This document shows, piece by piece, positions 47,896 to 59,745 of a stretch of 64,000 bases of DNA. Numbering within the stretch: the stretch's first letter is position 1; each line of letters begins with the position of its first letter. A program made the position numbers and the translations under genes. Source of the stretch: Grammothele lineata (Eukaryota > Basidiomycota > Agaricomycetes > Polyporales > Polyporaceae); assembly GCA_002150815.3 (NCBI GenBank), contig NDFF03000317.1:677839-741838 (forward strand). Direction: 5' to 3'. The notes beneath the pieces were generated by a model. That model had not been told where the DNA came from and made no database searches. It worked only from the letters and a program-made list of their open reading frames with translations.

Positions 47896-48151
47896 AATGA
47901 TGTTTTGTTAGGATGGTGCTAAATGAGCTCGCTGGAATGTAAAACGAACTGTACCATATTAATGTACGGAAATCGAGATCTCGAGAAAGGACGACCAGAA
48001 TCCGAAGGAAGAAGGAAGCTGCCAACGACGGTCATGCAGAGGTAGTGAAGAAGTGCGGCAATCATTAGCGCTTTTTCCATGACATCCCGAGCTTAGACTA
48101 TCGGGCATCGGACGCGAACGAACGTCAGACAACACTCTAATGAGAAGCTAG

Positions 48152-49327
48152 TCACGTACCGTAGGTGATGGCGTTTGGAGGCTCAAACCCATGAAGCACA
48201 TCCATGAGGAGGAGAGGGGTGAATTTTGTCTTCATCGCCTGCTTCAACTCATCCAGAGGTTTGCGGCCAGCAATCCATGCCTCCCGGTACGCCGCCACAC
48301 CATCAAACAGGGGCATCCATCTTACATCCCTCCCTCCCTCCGACAGCACCATCTGACCGGGGAATGCAACATGCGAGTCGATACGTTTGAACGGGATGTG
48401 CGAGTTGATGCTCGCCAAGCAGAGCGCTCGTAGGTCTTCTAGCACGTCGCGCACTTGTTGATCCTGCTCTTGGCCGTTGAACCACGGGTGGGTAGGGGGC
48501 GGACGCCACTGTGGAATGCACTTGAAGATCGTGTCTATCCGACCGCTGGCCAGAATGAGGCCAATCTCGAGCAGGCCGTCGGGAGTGCGCTGGGGTCCCC
48601 AGAGTTCCGCGTAGTGCTCCAGAGTCGCCTGCCGCTTGGACATGAGAGCCAGTGATACCTCATCTCCGGCATTCAGAGATTCGGCGTTGTCGTGAAAATA
48701 CATGGAGAGAACGCGGAATGAAAGCCTTGTGCGTTTTGAACGCTCTCCGGGCGAGTCTATAGAGGTACATTCAGGAATGAGCACGAAGTGGATGGTCGTG
48801 GTGCTGAGACTGCTGAGGTAATCTGGGCCGCGCTGTAGAAGAGCGAATGTTTTTGCTGCGGTGTCGAACGCCCATCCGTGCATGCTAGTGAATTCCGAGA
48901 AGCCGCGATTCAACATAGTCTCCGAGAGGCCGTCAGGCAACGGAGCAGCAGGGCAGGGCAAGGGAGTATTGGAGGATTCTGGAGGTACGTTCTTCGCGAA
49001 CAGCCGACAGATTGGTCTAAGGTGTCACGTCAACGGAAACACAGAGCAAGGTGCGCAGGCGACTTGTACGCACTTATGAACCTTCCAGTGAGTCCTCTGG
49101 CATTGTGCGCCGCAGTAGAGCGCCCCTTCGGATCGGCAGCCTGCGCATTTCTTGAGAGGATTCTCCTTGCTTTTCGGTTTGTTGCACGCGAGGCAACGAT
49201 CGCGGATAGCAATCGACGGTTGCCTGGACGAACTTATTTGTGTGTCATTCACCGACTCTATGATGAACCTAATAGTGAAAAGTTCAATCAGTGTTGAACA
49301 TCTCTTGATTGGTGTGGGTACCAGCAT
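48152..49327 (-). CDS. MYND zinc-finger protein E (class 1 body)
   Basis: Exons 49327-49074 and 49016-48152; 372 residues, the longest of the set because of a ~45-residue N-terminal extension. Intron 57 bp (GTGCGT..CTTAG), phase 2. Finger: CLAC, KCAGC, YCGAQC, HWKVHK then PIC. Class 1 body: HGWAFDTAAKTFALL, PDGLLEIGLIL, QWRPPPTHPW and FPGQMV, ending FEPPNAITYG. The only in-frame ATG before the finger is at 49327. A CTATTAG acceptor-like site inside the extension means part of it could be a 5' intron. Confidence 0.85.
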
Positions 49328-49777
49328 ACATATTGTTGATTGCAGCTAGTAGCGTGATGGTGACCGTGGTAGTAGGAACATATGGATTAGAGCAACGTGG
49401 CTCTAGATTGAGTCGCCCGATTCGGATTGACGTCATACGGCGATGAGCGTCCGGATACTTTCCCTCGATCGAGACACTTACTCAGCATGAAGCGTCTGAC
49501 CTGAAGCGCCTGTCGGCGAAGGCATTGTCTACTATGCCTACTTAGCCCCGGCGGACAAGGAGAAGATGGTAAAATATCCATGAACCTCTCTCAAGCACGT
49601 TAGAGTGAAGGGGTCCCGGAGGTCCAGGTCTATCGTTATAATGATATTCCAGTGTTAACGATTAGAGATAGGAAGCGCATACAGCTCCTGCCAATGGCTC
49701 GCTACCACGCCCATACTTAGGGGCCTTGAACTATAGTGTGTACAAATCAGAAAGTATTAGAAGAGCTGTAAAACTAA
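49328..49777. other. spacer between MYND genes E and F
   Basis: 450 bases upstream of gene E. A TGACGTCAT site occurs near 49430. No gene seen. Confidence 0.45.
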
Positions 49778-50858
49778 TCACGTACTGTCGATCACGGTGT
49801 TTGGCGGCTCAAACTTGACAAGTAATGTCATGAGCTGCAAAGGGGTGTTCTGCGTCTTCATCCCTCTTTTCACGGCAGCCAGGGGATCGTGGCCAGTACG
49901 TAACCATGCAGTTCGGTAATCCATCCAGTCCGTGAAAAGGGATTCCCACTTGGCGTCCTTCCCCGGCGACGCCACATAACGACCGGGGTACGCGATAAAC
50001 GTCTTGATGCGCCGGAAGGGAATGTTCTCCTCGATGCTCTCGATGCAGAATGTACGCAAGTCCTCTAGCGCGGCGCGCACCCCAGGCTCCGTGAGAGGCG
50101 GGTGACCCAGAGGTGGGCGCCATTGCGGTACGTGCCCGACGTGCCGTTTTGGCCGGCCCTTGACTTGAAAGATGATCGTGAGAAGCCCGTCCGGAGTGTG
50201 TCCTGGTTCGGGACAACCAATGTTGCGCTTCAACATCTCGTCGCGGAGGGGCCCCAGAGATGCCGCCACAGCGCTACCCTGCCGCGCTGCCTCTTCGTGG
50301 TTGAGGATCGCCATCTCTTCCACTTTGAAGGTGACTTCGGTGCGGTCGGCGCGAGCTCCCCGTCCTGGGACTGAGCGGAACTCGGGTACTAGGAGGAAGC
50401 AGATCGACGAGTCCTTGAGGTCGTGGATGTAGTCTGAGCCGCATTCCAGGAGCGCGAATGTTTTGGCCGCTGCATGGAACGCCCATCGATGTGTGTCGGC
50501 GTAGGACCTAGCCGCACGGTCCAGTTGCTCTGGCGAGAGGGAATCAGGCAGCAGAATAGGAGAAGGAGATGTTTCTGTAGGAAGATTTTCCCCCATCAAA
50601 TGACAGGTTGTCCTTCCGGGTGATACAGTGAGTACAGTGCCGCACCTCCCGGACCATATTCCAGACTAAGTTGGGTATATATACGCACTTGTGGGTCGCC
50701 CAATCTTCCTTCTGGCACTTTTTGCTGCAATATCGGATGCTGTCTGATTTACAGGCCGAGCACTGTTTCAATGGCGCCCCTTCGGTTGGAAATGCACCAC
50801 AATTAGAGCAGCGATTGTGGACGCGTGGCACTGCTACGGGATGTCTTGCGTTTGGCAT
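49778..50858 (-). CDS. MYND zinc-finger protein F (class 1 body)
   Basis: Exons 50858-50689 and 50612-49778; 334 residues. The 76 bp intron has a GTGCGT donor and a less usual AAG acceptor, chosen because it restores both the Lys codon and the final ligand (TTC). Finger at about residues 17-60: CSNC, QCSAC, YCSKKC, WATHK, TTC. Class 1 body: HRWAFHAAAKTFALLECG, PDGLLTIIFQVKG, QWRPPLGHPPL, IPFRRI and YPGRYV, ending FEPPNTVIDS. It is closest to gene E, its neighbour on the same strand, which suggests tandem duplication. Confidence 0.86.
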
Positions 50859-51924
50859 CTGCTTCAAGCATTAGATTGAAAACAAACGATACACTCGCGG
50901 AAGACTCACAGAGAAAACCAGGCTGAGGTGGACAAGACGGTAGTAAGAGCGACAGTGGTACACACATAGGGGGTACTTAAGGGCTCCGAGTCGAGTCGGA
51001 TGGTGACGGGATGATCAACTAGTCTCGGATCGAGCGAATGAGATTGGATGATGTCATGAGGTAACAGACGCCCGTCGATACGCAGCGGGCCCCAGCGTCT
51101 CGTGGCGCTTATTCGACTTTCTACTTGTGGGAATGCCGCGACGCACAGCGCGCTAGGCACGATTCCACTTGGAATTGGAATGGTACCTGTCCATTACGGT
51201 TGTGATAGTACAATGTTTTGATACGCATAGCATAATTAGGGAGCGGCCGCGACACGATGTACAGATTCGATACGGGACGTCAGGGTACGCGCCTATCTGA
51301 TGACCACTTGCGTCATGACCCAACCTGACCCAACCGACCCAATAATTCGCAAGCTCCCTCTCGTGCAGCCTGGTCATGCTGGACGGCACAAGCTTCTTGA
51401 TACGTTTACAGCATGTAGAAATCGATTTGAAAGCAGTGAAAACACGCTGTCCAAATTGGCAAGTTCAGGAAAGTCGTGGTCATGGACGATTGCTCGGAAG
51501 GTGCATACCGTCAGAGCAAGTCGGCTGAGATAAGATAAGCGGGAAAATCCGGATCTTGGACAATCAAGGGATAAGCGCTCTAGACCCACCCTGTAAAATG
51601 TACCGATTCCCAAGTGGAATCGTAATCTTTGTTCGTGATGTTCCTCTGAGTGCACGTCACTGTGCGTGTTCAAGATTCACTCAACGTGTGCTCTGAGCAC
51701 CAAGGTATGTACAGAAGCAGTAACGCAGTGATTACTTATCCTCGCGATTCTTATTCTAGCGATTCTCTAGGGCCGAATACCTGGTTTACAGTCACGGTCG
51801 TCGCTGCTCTGAGCACCTCAGAGGCCCCTTTAGGTCAATATTACCATGAGAAACAGGTCTTCAAATCACCTGGTCGAAGGCGCGTTAGCACCAGTATAGG
51901 GATTCATGAACCAGACGACTGGAC
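50859..51924. other. spacer between MYND F and G, possible small element or gene relic
   Basis: No intact gene. A 14-base inverted pair (ACGATTCCACTTGG at 51159-51172 and its complement at 51610-51623) brackets about 465 bases. Inside, plus-strand 51390-51520 encodes KLLDTFTACRNRF and then SSGKSWSW. These resemble the C-terminal part of class 2 MYND bodies. Confidence 0.4.
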
Positions 51925-53022
51925 TCACAGAAGAGAGAACGACTCTGCTTCCGGAGGTTCGAACATATCAAACACCTCCATGAGCTCCTCAGGCATCGCA
52001 TGGATATCCGGGTCTACCCCGTCCAACGCCCACAAGTCCCCATTCTCGCGCCTCCAGTCCGGATACTCCTCCCAGTCTCGAAACAACGGCTCCCATACCC
52101 GCTGCCTGCGGCCCATGGGTGCGTACTTGCCCGGCAAGACCAAGCCCTCGGGCGTACGGCGGAATGGCACGGGCGCACTGACGCTCCTCCTGCAGATCGC
52201 CATGAGCGTGCGGAGGTCTGCGCGCGTCTCGAGGTCGAGCGGGGGGTGGTCCGGGGGCGGGTGCCACGCGGGGAGCAGCATGCGGTGCACGATGCCGCGC
52301 TCGACCCCGCCGTCCACGCCGCGGAGGATGAAAGTGAGCTCGAGCAGGTCGTCGGGCGCGTCTTCGGGCGCGACCTTGCGCGAGTACTGCGCCATGGCGT
52401 CGCGCCGGGCCTGCTCCATCACGGGGTCGGAGGTGTCGCGCGAGCGTCCGGCTTTGGGGCGGAGCACGTCGAGCTTTTCGAGGACGAAGGGGAAGAGGGG
52501 GTCGAAGGGCTCGGAGGCGCGATGCTCGGCCGTGATGGCGGGCTCCAGGTAGAAACAGGCGGTCTCCATTATGGACAGGTAGTTCTCGCCGAAGAATACG
52601 AGGCCGGCTGCTTTGGCAGCGGTGAGCAGTGCCCAGGAGTGCGCGTTGGTGAAGTGCAGGATCGCGTGCTGGACTTCCTCCACGGTGTTAAACCCGAAGC
52701 GTCGAGCGTCTTCGACGGTGAAGTTGCAAGCGGAGACGCACTCGTTGTCAGAGGAGCAAGCCCTCCTGTGGTTGAATGGTACATGCTCGGTGAGCTGACA
52801 GGATTAGCTATACGGAAGTAACTATGCTCACTGATGAAGGGGCCTGTGGCTCTCTTCACATTCGTCATTGCAGTAGAACGTGAATTCCAACTGACATTTA
52901 GAGCACTTCCTGAGCGGATGATGCATAGTCTCTGGCTGACCGCATGCGGCGCAGGCGATGAGACACCTGGACCTCCAGTAAGCCTCATACATCTTGAAAA
53001 GCGCTTCGCCTTCGTCGGACAT
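51925..53022 (-). CDS. MYND zinc-finger protein G (class 1 body)
   Basis: Exons 53022-52832 and 52765-51925; 343 residues. Intron 66 bp (GTGAGC..CACAG), phase 2. The finger is the most divergent: CAAC, KCSKC, YCNDEC, then HRPLHQ with Gln where all others have Lys, and RAC from exon 2. All eight ligands remain. Class 1 body: HSWALLTAAKAAGLVFFG, PDDLLELTFIL, AWHPPPDHPPL and LPGKYAP, ending FEPPEAESFSLL. It is divergent from gene H with 688 bp between starts. Confidence 0.86.
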
Positions 53023-53710
53023 TGTTGCGAGAATTGACCCAGGTAGAGACGAGGAGCACAATGCTGGGGGAGAACTCGAACGAAAAAAGTGGGGTGGAAG
53101 GAAGAGTGAAAAAGTCCACAAGGCATCTCAACGCCACTCCTCGTGCCTCTCGCGAGGATCCGCACGCCGATGTTGGCTCCTGTTGAGAGAATCGGAAAGA
53201 ACAAAGAACGCGGCGATGATAAGCGCTAGCAGATATTATCGACGAACAAGACTATGCCAAATCTCCTGGCGTTCACAGGTGCATACGTACAGTCTATTCA
53301 ACCTCGAGGGAGCAAATACTTCGAAAGAGCTTTCAAAGTCGAGACCATCATGGTACAGCTGTCGTATGCGCAGTACTCGAGTCTCTAGCAGACACGTTCA
53401 TGGCCGAATATTCAAGCTCAGACTAGATCTCCGACCGCACACCACGTGCGCTGTCGCACGTCCACGCCACCGCTGCTCCTTCCAAGCTTCTTCAAGTTCG
53501 CTCCTTCGTAGTCTCGCTGCTCCTTGCAGCCGGCCTTCTGCGTTACTTCTAGAGATGTCTCATGCAAAATCTAGCGGCTCAAATGACCTCCGGCGTATGC
53601 AAAGTATCGTCTAGACCGATGGCGATATCTCCGCCCTCTCCCCTCCGGCGGTAGCACTCCCAGCATCCCCTCCACCTCAGCCATAGTCTCGCCCAGTGGC
53701 TTACTACAGT
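53023..53710. promoter_or_regulatory. divergent region between MYND G and H
   Basis: 688 bases with no gene seen; it must hold both promoters. No TATA box stands out. Confidence 0.4.
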
Positions 53711-54832
53711 ATGGCTTCTGCTGATGCTGTCACAGGTGCTCGCGCTTTGCACCGTTGTATGACTTGCGGCAAGGCTCAAACGGAGCAAAACCCCCTTCGT
53801 CGATGCACCGGGTGCTTCCTTGAGGACCTCCTGTACTGCGGGAAGGCGTGTCAGATCGCCGACTGGCCGACACACAAGTCCGGCCCTTTCTTCTCTTCTC
53901 ATCATACCTATGGAATCATCTAACGAGATTTTTCCAGGTTCAGCTGCCGTATATCGCGCGCGCACTCTCCATCCGTCGTCTTCACGCCTAACGACGCTCA
54001 ATCTTTTGGGTATACTTCCCCTGAAGACCTCGATCGGGCGCTTTGGAAGTTCACTCACACGCATATCTGGGCATTCGTCACCGCTGGGAAAGCGTTCGCA
54101 TTGCTATCATTTGGCCCCTCCTTCCTCGACGCGCTCGAAAAATCCGAAATCCGCTTCACGTTCGCTCCTCGTCCCGCAATCCCTGGTCAGTTCCCTTTCT
54201 CGCTCGTCGACATCGCCGCGTTCGATCACATCTCGTGCGCGGAGCAACCCGACGCTCCCCAAGGTGCCATCGAGCAAGCGGAAGACATGCGGGGTCTCCG
54301 CACCGAGTCGCGGGCCTCCTTCGTGCGCAGCCTGCCCCCGGAGAGCGCGCCAGACGGCGTGCTCGTCATCTCGTTCAAGGTCAGGGCGTCGGGCCCGACG
54401 CACTCCAAGGCTGCGCCGCTGTGGCGTCCTCCTCCAGGCCACCCACCTCTCGACAGCCCTGAGGTACTCTTCGCGCTGACGGAGCTCGTGCGCCTCTGCC
54501 AGCAGAGCGTGCACACTGCGCTCCCCTGGCGGCGCATGGAGGACGGGTTTGCGTACCCTGGTCGGTACGTGTCGGACGGCGGGGGGAAACAGCGCACCTG
54601 GGTGCCGTTGTTCGATAACTGGTGGACGCACCAAGCTGGGAGAGGCCGTCGTCTCGAGGCGCTGGACGGGTTGAGTGGGCGGTACACGCCCGAGACTCTT
54701 ATGGCGTTGATGGCTGCTTTTGAGCCTCCGCAGGCCGTGCCGGGATTTGGAATGTTCGTCGTACTACGTTTTTCGTCTCTGTACGCTGCAGCTCACATTT
54801 CCTCTCTGCAGGTAAAGCGACAACCTTTCTAA
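53711..54832 (+). CDS. MYND zinc-finger protein H (class 1 body)
   Basis: Exons 53711-53877 and 53938-54832; 353 residues. Intron 60 bp, phase 2, donor GTCCGG (weak) and acceptor TTCCAG. Finger at about residues 16-59: CMTC, RCTGC, YCGKAC, WPTHK, then FSC. Class 1 body: HIWAFVTAGKAFALLSFG, PDGVLVISFKV, LWRPPPGHPPL and YPGRYV. The closest relative is gene A at 4-5 kb; they share FSCR, QSFGY.SPE, ALWKF and the end PGFG. The last ~20 residues are uncertain: a GTTCGT..TGCAG intron would end the protein right after PGFGM. Confidence 0.87.
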
Positions 54833-56117
54833 AGTGCCACAAAACCCTCAAGGCTGTATCTGTTTCACTTCTTGCACTTCACGCAGTGCGGACTACGTAA
54901 CTTGTTGTCTGAGTCTTCCCTTGACGCCTCGAGGCGCTCTGCAGCTCGCATTACGCCTTTCGTACCTAGAACATGTAACGTGTCCCTATGCCCTCATTCA
55001 GACCGCACACGCATTTTCTGTCCGAGCGCGAGCAGTACGATCCACAGGGCTCGCACATCTTACACGTTCTTTATGAAAGTGTAGTATCGGTTAGTATCGG
55101 TTTGAGGTAGTAAATGAGTTATACACCTGCTTGCTGTTCGCGTAGTTCGACTCCGGCAGATCTCTCAAGGGTCCATGGTAATCCGGGATGCCAGTCCACC
55201 TGCATATATGCATAACGCGCCGCATATATCAGCATGCGTATCACCCTTCATATTTGGCTCGGACTCCTAGCTCAGTAACCCAAGCTGTCCCCGCCGGCGG
55301 ATCGCGCCGGAAGAACCTCGTAGAGGAAAGTCTGACGTAGCATTCTGTGCTAACATATGCAGGCTTCTCTGTATGAATTCACTGTAGGGGAATTGACGTG
55401 ACTAGACAGAGTGCGCACTGCGGGCGGCTTGATGAACGTCAAGGCTTAAACCCAGCTTCGGTACTGAGCCTGAGAAGTGACGTCATTGATGGTCCGTGCG
55501 CGTTTGCCCAGGCTACTCGTTGATGACTAGCGCTTATCTCACTTCGTCCGTTTTCAACATTCTCTGATGTGCTCTTGGAGTCAATCAACTCTCATAAACG
55601 CCAACACGGTCAAGCTTAAGGTTCGACTTCTTGGCGTATATTATGTATAGCGTGTGTTCGAGGACGATATATTGCGCTCAACGATGTTTGCTAAGTTCAA
55701 TCGATCAGCGTCGGCGCTCATGGCCTCGCTACCTCGACAGCAGCTCGTGACTGTGCACCACGCAGCGTTGTGTTGGACATCTCTAGCACACACGGTGGTA
55801 GCCAAGAACGACTCGGAAAGTGTGAATGCCGATTGGCGCACAAGTCGTAGAGCGTTCCACTAAGTAAACGGTGCGCTCTGTTCTCAGACTCTCCTCCGCG
55901 ACGCTGTACGCTAACGACATGGATTGCCCCCAAAGTAGTGCATCGTGGTAGTGGACAGGGTCCTAATGCTTCCGTCGAGCGTTCTTAAAAGGTGTCCAGG
56001 CCCTACTAGTACGTTTATTAACACGAGCTATCACTTCATGTCCCTTTAATCAGCTTACTTGTTCAGAAGCCGGACGAGTGCATTGCGATATGACTCTCGG
56101 GTTTGAGAGAACATCCG

Positions 56118-56380
56118 AGATACTAGGGGCCTAGACATCGACGCCATCAACGAAAAAGTACGTCCTGTACTACTCGATCTCCATTGCGCTTGGCCGGAAT
56201 CTGACGACGGGTATAGCAACGGCCCCTTCTACGAAGCCTCGTTGGTGGACGGATTCAAGCGAGGTCCCCCGGTCGAAGCACTGGCAGGGCTAGCCGTTTG
56301 ACGTTAATGAGTAATGTTGCTGCACCATTGCTGCTGCTATGTGTTAACATGCGCCACGGCTTCTCAGCGATGGAACCCTC
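56118..56380 (+). pseudogene. decayed GH43 fragment
   Basis: About 210-260 bases align with 45319-45575 of the intact GH43 gene, roughly 70% alike by eye. The shared stretch runs from the YWGPD region through GKYVLYYS and the donor after exon 3. Both have the block AAGTACGTCCTGTACTA. Frames are broken and the flanking exons are missing, so it is a relic. Like the intact copy, it sits just upstream of a plus-strand MYND gene. Confidence 0.8.
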
Positions 56381-56465
56381 AGGCCTCATGTTGGCAACGT
56401 GAGTGTCTCAATTTGTAATCGTCTAGCCTAGCGACTTGACATCTTACGTCTACTCGTGATAGGAG

Positions 56466-56473
56466 TATATAAA
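56466..56473 (+). promoter_or_regulatory. TATA box of MYND gene I
   Basis: TATATAAA lies 57 bases before the ATG at 56530. Confidence 0.6.
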
Positions 56474-56529
56474 GAGCTCTGTCCCATTTTGAATCAATAC
56501 AGCACTGTCGTTCTCCCTTGGTAGAAGCT

Positions 56530-57580
56530 ATGGACTCCGTCATCAAACCAGGCGTTCTCTCAGACCACACCGCCCTAGTTAGATGCGGACACTGCCAGCA
56601 GCCTCGCAGTCGAGAACGCCCGCTCAGGCGATGCGCAGGCGGCTGCCTGATAACTCCGGCATATTGCAGCAAGGAATGTCAAAAGGCCGATTGGCCAAGG
56701 CACAAGTACGATACCTCACTAATATCCCTCGTCCGTCCACCTATGGATCTACCACTAATAGTTCTTCATTAGGATGGTGTGCGGCGCTAGCAAAAACTCT
56801 CCCAGTTTGACAATATCCGCGTCAATCAAGGATTATCCCGAGCCAGAGATCCTCCGTGCTCTCCTCGAATTTAACGAAGCGCACCACTGGGCGATCACGA
56901 CGGCGGCGAAGACGGGGGCGTACCTCAAGTACGGCCCACGTTACATTGACGAGCTCAAGGACGTCATCGTCAAGTTTCGTTTTCGCAGCAACTACGGAAC
57001 CCCGCCGCAGCGCGGTGAACACCGCGACCCCGCTCGCACATTCACCCTCATCGACCTCGTATTCCTCGGAATCGACGACTGGCAGCCTGAGCGTAGCGCA
57101 GAGTCAAAGAGGGCGGAGTGCGCTAAACTTCACGAAGACGCACAGGCGCGATACGCTCTCCGCGTCGGACGCCCCTTCGACCCTTCCATGGACGGCACCA
57201 TCATCTGCATGTTTGTGGTAGATGGCCTCTCCGCGGCAACTTCCGTCAGCATGCCGCAGCGCCGCGTGATGAACCCCGGCCCAGAAGGACGCGTTTTTAA
57301 CGCCACTCCGGAGGAGTTCCACGCCGCACTTGGGGACCTTCTGAAGCTCTCCTTACAGAGTATCTCCTCCGGGTACCCCTTGAAAGTGACGGCCCGCCCT
57401 CTCGCGCTACCCGGACGTTACGCACGTGCGGGGAAACAATGGAACTGGAAACCGCTGTTCAGCAGTTGGGAGGACTATGCCGAGCGACTCGCCGCTGGAG
57501 GGAGGCGTCTGGGCATGCTCAATGGTCTGCAGACCAGGTTCGGGCCACTGAAATTGATGATCTATGGCGAATGTATCTGA
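56530..57580 (+). CDS. MYND zinc-finger protein I (class 3 body)
   Basis: Exons 56530-56705 and 56773-57580; 327 residues. Intron 67 bp (GTACGA..TTAG), phase 2. The finger has CGHC, RCAGGC (three residues between the second pair instead of two), YCSKEC, WPRHK and MVC. Class 3 body: DYPEPEILRALLEFNEAHHWA, TTAAKTGAYLKYG, GEHRDPARTFTL, GRPFDPSMDGTI, LPGRYAR and WNWKPLFSSWEDY. The closest relative is gene L (62627-63679), with the same finger variant and motifs. Short, clear TATA-to-ATG spacing supports the start. Confidence 0.88.
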
Positions 57581-58729
57581 CGGGTAAGTTGCCTGTTAGT
57601 GCACGACTGCTACGCTAGGATCACGAAATGACTGAAATTTCTAGACGTAGGCTAACTTTGACATGTATCCAATATACACAAAACTTCTGGACGTGGCAGC
57701 GCTGACCTTGTGCCGTCTCCTCACGGAGCGGCTCCCTAATCAACTGATTGTATCAATGCGTCCGGCGACAGTCCTTCAGAAGTGAAGCGAACGGAGATGA
57801 TTCTGTCGACTCACGGCTGGTCACCGTTGAGTCCTTGTTCACCGGTGGGGAGACTCCCAGTCGTGATCCGTGACGGGCAATTGGCCCGAAACTTGGCCTC
57901 GAGGTCTATCCTTAATTGTGCCGACTTTGCGTATAGCGCCATTGAGCTCTCCAGCCTTGCTCAGATTCGGTTCTTTCCCCTCCTAGACTGAGATTTACGT
58001 CTTTGATAGGCGTCTCACATGAAATGTCGAGTCTACAAGCATGCCTACATGATATCCCGTCTAGTACGTCACCGCACAGTCGTCACGGTTGTTTGCCATC
58101 CCAGCGGTCTCAATGACCGCAGGGACCCCTGTTTTGCCGAGACTCAGCTTCTTTGGGCGTACCCGACTCCTGGTAAGTCTCCGTTCAAATCTCGCTAGTA
58201 GTTGAATCGAGTCCTGGAGTTCAACGTTCGCCAGGCGGCTGAGTTACATTGTCTCTTCATGCATCCCCAGTGTAATCATGACACAATGCTGGACACATTT
58301 ACAGTCCGTTCAGCCTCGAGGAACCGCTTAGAAAACACCGCCGTCTTCGTTCATAACTCCTGCCACGTGTTCACCATTCTTTGGGCAATGTTGAACACAT
58401 AATGCGTACGTTAATATGCCTGCACATGCTGGACGACACCTCCAGCGCTTTGTCTAGAAGTCTCATGACGACTCTAGTGTCCGCGTGCACCGCATACCGC
58501 AGGGCGTCTCATAAACTCAGTACGTTGTTGAAGCACTAGACGAACTCACAACACGTGCTCGTGCGAATCAGACGCATCGTAGGTAATATCAAAACTATAT
58601 CCGAGTCGAAACCCAACATCGCCTAGCAACTCACACGTGCCAGTGAACGTACGGGTCTTCACTCCACTCCCTACTAAATACTACGAGCGCACGACCAGCC
58701 CCCCGCGTAAACGCCTCGCCTTCTACGCT
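57581..58729. other. spacer between MYND I and J
   Basis: 1.15 kb without an intact gene. Plus-strand 58286-58345 encodes TMLDTFTVRSASRNRLENT, similar to the peptide at 51390-51450, so it may be another worn MYND fragment. Confidence 0.4.
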
Positions 58730-59745
58730 ATGTCAGAGGACCTTCAAATCACCGGGGTCATCGGCGAGCCGCCACCTCTCACTTGCGATCAGTGCCAAGT
58801 TCGGTTCGCGAAGAAATCCGACTTGAAGAGATGCCGCGGGTGCAATGCGGTCCAGTACTGCAGTAAGGACTGCCAGAAGAAAGACTGGCCCAATCACAAG
58901 TACGTTGCACTCTGTATTTCATGAATTCTGCGGGCTTATTCGCCTTTGTTGTTGGGGATACTCACAGGCACATGTGTGGAGTTTCTGAGGAGGCATCCGA
59001 TTTGTACGACTTGACAGGTATTCCGTCTCCAATGGCGCTTGGCTCCATGCTCCGAACATGGTTGAAGATGCACTACACCTCCCTTTATCACATTGCAACA
59101 TTGTGCCTCTACAAAGACTCTCGCGGCGTCGAGAATATTGTGCGGGACGGTAACCTCGTGCTCGTCTTTCGCGTCGTCGCGCCAGAAGCCGGAACCTGGG
59201 ATGGCAACCCCGCCTCCCTGTTTCGCCTCTTGCATATCTCCATCATCACGCGAGATAAGGAACCTTTCCTCGACCGTAGTTGGGACGATCTAGTAGCCTT
59301 CCGCGACCAGTTTAACACGATGTCCCGCGCCAACCTTGCCCCCGGGGAGCCCACTCAGTCCTTTGTCGGCGTGATCCCCGCGCTCGTCATTTGCGGGCCG
59401 ATTTTCACACACGCCGCGTATCCGGTCTACCGCGTGCGCACCGAGAAGCTAGCCGCGGTGGGGGAGATCGGAACCCTCGGCTTGCTCCACGACGTGTTAA
59501 CGTTACACATCGCAGCCGCCAACAAGGGGATCACGCTGCAACCTCGTCCGCGAGCACAGGATGGGACGAAGAACCCCCCGCCCGAGGCGCTGAGGATGGT
59601 ACGGTGGCCAGGAGAACGAGGGTGGAAGTGGGAGCAGGTGAGGGGCTGGGACTGGTCCGCGGTACAGGACGCGATCACTCCGCCGTTTTGTCTAGTGACG
59701 GGAATGGAACCTCGAAAGATCGTCGCGATCTATATTGCTCTGTAG
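58730..59745 (+). CDS. MYND zinc-finger protein J (class 2 body)
   Basis: Exons 58730-58899 and 58968-59745; 315 residues. Intron 68 bp (GTACGT..CACAG), phase 2. Finger: CDQC, RCRGC, YCSKDC, WPNHK, HMC. Class 2 body: WDGNPASLFRLL, FVGVIPALVI, YPVYRV, LLHDVLTLHIAAANKGITL and GWKWEQVRGWDW, ending KIVAIYIAL. It has the same length as gene B and is convergent with gene K. An upstream in-frame extension of 31 codons is not conserved. Confidence 0.88.

Larger units (their letters stand above)
54833..56529. other. 1.7 kb spacer with GH43 relic
   Basis: No intact gene. It contains TGACGTCAT plus a shared tail at 55478-55501, the GH43 relic at 56118-56380, and the TATA box of gene I. The rest is not recognised. 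Confidence 0.5.

Noticed and set aside
58150..58200. tRNA-like sequence with a GTTCAAATC box
   Set aside because: No acceptor stem and the anticodon loop lacks the required T; not a tRNA gene.
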